Assembly (NCBI GenBank): GCA_025351985.1
Contig: JANXUW010000479.1
Span: 1-9,813 of the forward strand
DNA from: Pseudolysobacter sp.
GTDB taxonomy: Bacteria; Pseudomonadota; Gammaproteobacteria; Xanthomonadales; Rhodanobacteraceae
Reading direction: 5' to 3'
DNA: 9,813 nucleotides
Shown here: positions 7,614 to 9,813 of the stretch, one piece after another
How the letters are laid out: each line of letters begins with the position of its first letter
Position numbering within the stretch: the first letter of the stretch is position 1
Position numbers and translations under genes: made by a program
Notes under the pieces: model-generated
The model's database searches: none
What the model was told of the DNA's origin: nothing
What the model saw: the letters and a program-made list of their open reading frames with translations, nothing else

Positions 7614-7837
7614 TGAGCAATGATCCGGCAAAACCCGTGCGTTTCCCATGCTCGCGGATTTCCCCGCCACACACGCCGGGCGGTACAAAAGAACTCGGCA
7701 TCGGCGCGCTCGCGCGCCAGCTCGGCGTGCATGAAGATCGCGCGCTGAACGGTCACTGGTGCAGCCGCTGCCAGGGCATCTGGTACGGCGTGATGCTCGA
7801 AGTCGAGTGCCCGGTCTGCGGCAATCGCAGCGGCTGA
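7613..7837 (+). CDS. Small zinc-ribbon protein, function unknown
   Basis: This 74-residue protein is not a family I can name with confidence. The N-terminal part (1-25) is rich in Pro and polar residues. Residues about 26-45 may form a short helix (ELGIGALARQLGV). The C-terminal part holds two CxxC pairs, Cys50/Cys53 and Cys66/Cys69, set as WCSRC and CPVCG, a typical zinc-ribbon or rubredoxin-like knuckle. The four cysteines could bind zinc or iron. The start ATG overlaps the activator stop (TGATG), with GAGG at 7599-7602 upstream; a GTG at 7610 is an in-frame alternative. Codon use matches its neighbours. As the last gene before the hydrogenase promoter it may help maturation, or partner the activator, but this is inferred from position only. 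Confidence 0.75.
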   Translation: MSNDPAKPVRFPCSRISPPHTPGGTKELGIGALARQLGVHEDRALNGHWCSRCQGIWYGVMLEVECPVCGNRSG

Positions 7838-7984
7838 GTTCGGCTCGATCTGTCCGAGAAACCGACTTGAGATTATCGATACGAGATTTCGGATTGCTAC
7901 TGAATTTCGTTGCTGTCGATTTTTGCTATCCAGCAGCTTCGGCCACGCTACGCCGCGACTGTATGCAAACTACGTTTACGCACT

Positions 7985-8019
7985 GACGCCGCTGAATACT
8001 TGGCTTACAGATTGGCGTC
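7985..8019. repeat. Inverted repeat GACGCC / GGCGTC
   Basis: Two 6-base arms, GACGCC at 7985-7990 and GGCGTC at 8014-8019, are exact reverse complements separated by 23 bases. It sits directly before a second inverted repeat at 8022-8035. It could be a protein-binding site or an RNA hairpin; 6-base arms can arise by chance in GC-rich DNA. Confidence 0.35.
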
Positions 8020-8021
8020 GA

Positions 8022-8035
8022 GTGCGGCATCGCAC
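8022..8035. repeat. Inverted repeat GTGCG-GCAT-CGCAC
   Basis: Perfect 5-base arms around a 4-base centre. It lies about 240 bases before the predicted hydrogenase transcription start, a distance at which an enhancer-type activator site could still act through DNA looping. There is no following T run, so it does not look like a rho-independent terminator. Confidence 0.4.
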
Positions 8036-8070
8036 AATAACGAAAAGTCGCTACGCTCGACATCGGCATG

Positions 8071-8082
8071 TGCATAAATGCA
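8071..8082. promoter_or_regulatory. Candidate activator-binding palindrome TGCATAAATGCA
   Basis: Perfect 5-base arms (TGCAT and ATGCA) around a 2-base AA centre. It lies about 195 bases upstream of the predicted start site, within the range usual for enhancer sites of sigma-54 activators. The word TGCA recurs in this gap (near 8097, 8168 and 8235). It is a reasonable candidate for the activator encoded at 6093-7613, but no direct evidence links them. Confidence 0.35.
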
Positions 8083-8248
8083 AAACCTAATTTCCGTGCA
8101 GGCCGCTGCCAAGCTCTCGTTCAAGCTGCTGAAAAATTGGGGTTTCGTCCGGCACTGAAATTATCAATGCAGCTCCTCTGCGATCTCGATAACGGACCCA
8201 TGCCGCGAATTTCTCCTCCGTTAGTTTATTTCAGTGCATCGCGCAGTT

Positions 8249-8265
8249 TTGGCACAACTCATGCT
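8249..8265 (+). promoter_or_regulatory. Sigma-54 (-24/-12) promoter of the hydrogenase genes
   Basis: The sequence TTGGCACAACTCATGCT fits the sigma-54 consensus TGGCACG-N4-TTGCW closely. The -24 element TGGCAC is perfect, and the invariant GG (8251-8252) and GC (8263-8264) are separated by exactly 10 bases. Mismatches are A for G after TGGCAC and A for the first T of TTGC. Transcription should start near 8276, giving a leader of about 82 bases before the small-subunit ATG. The gene for a GAFTGA-type activator ends about 640 bases upstream. Confidence 0.85.
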
Positions 8266-8298
8266 GTGAGAAACGGGTCGCGCCTGAGTGTTGACGCG

Positions 8299-8315
8299 GT
8301 TCGCTAAAGCGGAAC
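8299..8315 (+). other. Small possible hairpin in the leader
   Basis: GTTCGC (8299-8304) can pair with GCGGAAC (8309-8315) around a TAAA loop if one G is bulged. It lies in the predicted untranslated leader, about 30 bases before the ribosome site at 8346-8350. It is short and may have no function. Confidence 0.2.
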
Positions 8316-8357
8316 AGATCATCCCGATTTTCCGCATGAATGGATGGAGAAAAACGT

Positions 8358-9320
8358 ATGGCAAATCTCCTGTGGTTGCAGGGCGGTGCTTGCTCCGGCA
8401 ATACGATGTCGTTTCTGAATGCCGAAGAGCCGAGCGCGTGTGATCTGGTCAACGACTTCGGCATCAATGTGCTGTGGCATCCGTCGCTCGGCGTCGAACT
8501 CGGCGAGAACCTGCGCAAGCTGTTGCGCGACCTGGTATCGGGGGCGATTCCGCTCGACATCTTCGTGTTTGAAGGCACCGTGGTGAACGCGCCCGGCGGT
8601 ACCGGCGAGTGGAACCGTTTTGCCGGCCGGCCGATGAAGGATTGGGTCGCGGACCTGTGCAAGGCGGCCGGATTTGTCGTTGCGGTCGGCGACTGCGCGA
8701 CGTGGGGCGGCATTCCCGCGACCGCGCCGAATCCGTCCGATTCGCAAGGCCTGCAATTCCTCAAGCGCGAACACGGCGGTTTCCTCGGCAAGGATTTCAC
8801 CTCGAAAGCTGGCCTGCCGGTCATCAACGTTCCGGGTTGTCCCGCGCATCCTGACTGGATCACCCAGATCGTTGTCGCGGTGGCCACCGGGCGCACCGCG
8901 GATATCACGCTCGATGAATTTCAGCGGCCGAAAACCTTCTTCCAGTCGTTCACCCAGACCGGCTGCACACGCAATATGCATTTCGCCTACAAGGTGTCGG
9001 CGACCGAATTCGGCCAGCGCAAGGGTTGTCTGTTTTACGACCTCGGCTGTCGCGGGCCGATGACACATTCGCCGTGCAATCGCATCCTGTGGAATCGGCA
9101 ATCATCGAAAACCCGCGCCGGCATGCCGTGCCTCGGCTGTACCGAGCCGGAGTTCCCGTTCTTCGATCTCGCGCCAGGCACGGTGTTCAAGACGCAAACC
9201 GTCATGGGCATTCCGAAAGACATGCCCAACGGCGTCGACAAGAAGGGTTACATCGCACTCACCGCTGCCGCGAAAAACGCCGCACCGCGCTGGGCCGAAG
9301 AAGATATTTTCGTGGTTTGA
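8358..9320 (+). CDS. hhyS: [NiFe]-hydrogenase small subunit, group 1h (actinobacterial-type)
   Basis: This 320-residue protein is the electron-transferring small subunit with three iron-sulphur clusters. The proximal-cluster motif, normally CxxC, is C12-S-G-N15; Cys113 (GDCATWGG) and Cys161 (GCPAHPDW) supply two more ligands. The crystal structure of the Ralstonia eutropha actinobacterial-type enzyme shows three Cys and one Asp at this cluster; here Asp33 or Asp29 are candidates. Distal-cluster ligands include Cys203, Cys224 and Cys231. Gln200 stands where standard enzymes have His. Medial-cluster cysteines are Cys240, Cys258 and Cys261. There is no twin-arginine signal and no C-terminal membrane helix, so the enzyme is cytoplasmic or peripherally bound. 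The ATG at 8358 is chosen over the in-frame ATG at 8340 because GGAGA at 8346-8350 is 7 bases upstream of it and MANLLWLQGG is a proper N-terminus. The group assignment rests on motifs and remembered resemblance; subgroup and symbol are less certain than the family. Confidence 0.93.
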   Translation: MANLLWLQGGACSGNTMSFLNAEEPSACDLVNDFGINVLWHPSLGVELGENLRKLLRDLVSGAIPLDIFVFEGTVVNAPGGTGEWNRFAGRPMKDWVADLCKAAGFVVAVGDCATWGGIPATAPNPSDSQGLQFLKREHGGFLGKDFTSKAGLPVINVPGCPAHPDWITQIVVAVATGRTADITLDEFQRPKTFFQSFTQTGCTRNMHFAYKVSATEFGQRKGCLFYDLGCRGPMTHSPCNRILWNRQSSKTRAGMPCLGCTEPEFPFFDLAPGTVFKTQTVMGIPKDMPNGVDKKGYIALTAAAKNAAPRWAEEDIFVV

Positions 9321-9337
9321 CGACGGAGCGTATCAGC

Positions 9338-9813
9338 ATGTCAGCACAGATCCAGACTCTCGATATTTCTCCCGTCGGTCGCGTCGAAGGCGATCTCGAC
9401 GTTCGTGTCGAAATCACCAACGGCATCGTCACCAACGCCTGGACCCAAGCCGAATTGTTTCGCGGTTTTGAAATCATCCTGCGCGACAAGGATCCGCAAG
9501 CCGGCCTCGTGGTCACGCCGCGCGCGTGCGGCATCTGCGGCGCATCGCATCTCACGTGCGCGGCATGGGCACTCGACACGGCATGGCAAACCGAAGTGCC
9601 GCGCAACGCGATTCTCGCGCGCAACCTCGGCCAGATCGTGGAAAGCCTGCAAAGCCAGCCGCGTTATTTCTACGGCCTGTATGCGATCGACCTGACCAAC
9701 AAGAATTATCGCAAGAGCAAGTATTACGAAGAGGCAGTGAAACGTTTCGCACCGTTCACCGGAACCTCCTACGAACTCGGCGTGACAATCTCGGGCAAGC
9801 CCGTGGAAATCTA
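9338..9813 (+). CDS. hhyL: [NiFe]-hydrogenase large subunit (N-terminal part)
   Basis: The first 158 codons of the large subunit, which carries the Ni-Fe active site; the gene runs off the window end. Residues 12-18 are PVGRVEG, a normal start for the family. The L1 motif is PRACGICGASH, with Arg62, Cys64, Cys67 and His71 matching RxCGxCxxxH; Cys64 and Cys67 are nickel ligands. The L2 motif with the other two nickel cysteines and any C-terminal extension cut by a protease lie beyond the window. GGAG at 9325-9328 lies 9 bases before the ATG, and the gene follows the small subunit by 17 bases, so both are on one transcript. The small-before-large order is normal. Confidence 0.95.
   Translation, partial: MSAQIQTLDISPVGRVEGDLDVRVEITNGIVTNAWTQAELFRGFEIILRDKDPQAGLVVTPRACGICGASHLTCAAWALDTAWQTEVPRNAILARNLGQIVESLQSQPRYFYGLYAIDLTNKNYRKSKYYEEAVKRFAPFTGTSYELGVTISGKPVEI

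Larger units (their letters stand above)
7838..8357. other. Regulatory intergenic region before hydrogenase genes
   Basis: This is the only gap of more than 30 bases in the window (520 bases). It is visibly less GC-rich than the genes around it. I found no convincing gene: an open frame at 8068-8307 has no good ribosome site and no recognisable protein. It holds a sigma-54-type promoter at 8249-8265, inverted repeats at 7985-8035 and 8071-8082 that could be activator sites, and an untranslated leader of about 80 bases. I see no strong terminator with a T run after the upstream operon, so some read-through into the hydrogenase genes is possible. A partial IHF-like word (TATCAA) at about 8162-8167 lacks the second half of the consensus. 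Confidence 0.7.

Noticed and set aside
7838..7880. Possible terminator after the zinc-ribbon gene (CTCG/CGAG stem near 7844-7858)
   Set aside because: The stem is only about 4 base pairs and no T run follows.
8161..8173. Possible IHF site (TATCAA) between enhancer region and promoter
   Set aside because: Only the first half of the consensus WATCAR-N4-TTR fits; the TTR half is missing.
8068..8307. 79-codon open frame in the intergenic region
   Set aside because: No good ribosome site, no recognisable motif, different base use from the genes, and it runs through the sigma-54 promoter.

Overview
This 9.8 kb, GC-rich window is part of a [NiFe]-hydrogenase locus. All genes lie on the + strand. 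The window opens inside a maturation (hyp) operon and ends inside the hydrogenase large-subunit gene. The hydrogenase small subunit looks like the actinobacterial-type, group 1h (formerly group 5) family linked to high-affinity or atmospheric H2 oxidation. Its proximal cluster motif is CxxN instead of CxxC, and it has no Tat signal. The locus is nevertheless wired to a sigma-54 (RpoN) activator and a sigma-54-type promoter. That combination, with the codon use, suggests a GC-rich proteobacterium or a neighbouring phylum rather than an actinobacterium. I cannot name the species.

Layout. Positions 1-765 hold the 3' end of hypF (Kae1-like carbamoyltransferase end). Then come hypC (776-1057), a GmhA-like SIS-domain isomerase (1054-1746), hypD (1743-2888), hypE (2885-3955), hypA (3982-4338), hypB (4329-5312), a NiCoT/UreH-like nickel permease with a His-rich loop (5309-6085), an NtrC-family HoxA/HupR-like activator (6093-7613) and a 74-residue zinc-ribbon protein (7613-7837). 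Most junctions overlap by 1-10 bases or are separated by fewer than 30 bases, so this is almost certainly one translationally coupled transcript. A 520-base gap follows (7838-8357). It carries inverted repeats and a strong -24/-12 promoter. The hydrogenase small-subunit gene (8358-9320) and large-subunit gene (from 9338, cut by the window end) come next.

How the genes fit together. The permease imports Ni2+. HypA and HypB store it and insert it into the large subunit. HypF and HypE make the cyanide ligands from carbamoyl phosphate. HypC and HypD assemble the Fe(CN)2CO unit. The activator probably drives the structural genes from the sigma-54 promoter. The two genes without an assigned role in this pathway are the SIS isomerase between hypC and hypD and the small zinc-ribbon protein before the promoter; they are the best candidates for undescribed parts of the system. 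The activator's receiver domain has lost every canonical phosphorylation residue, so control by a standard histidine kinase is unlikely.

I saw no tRNA, rRNA, CRISPR array, insertion sequence or integrase. No maturation endopeptidase, electron-acceptor protein or sensor kinase is visible; these would have to lie outside the window.
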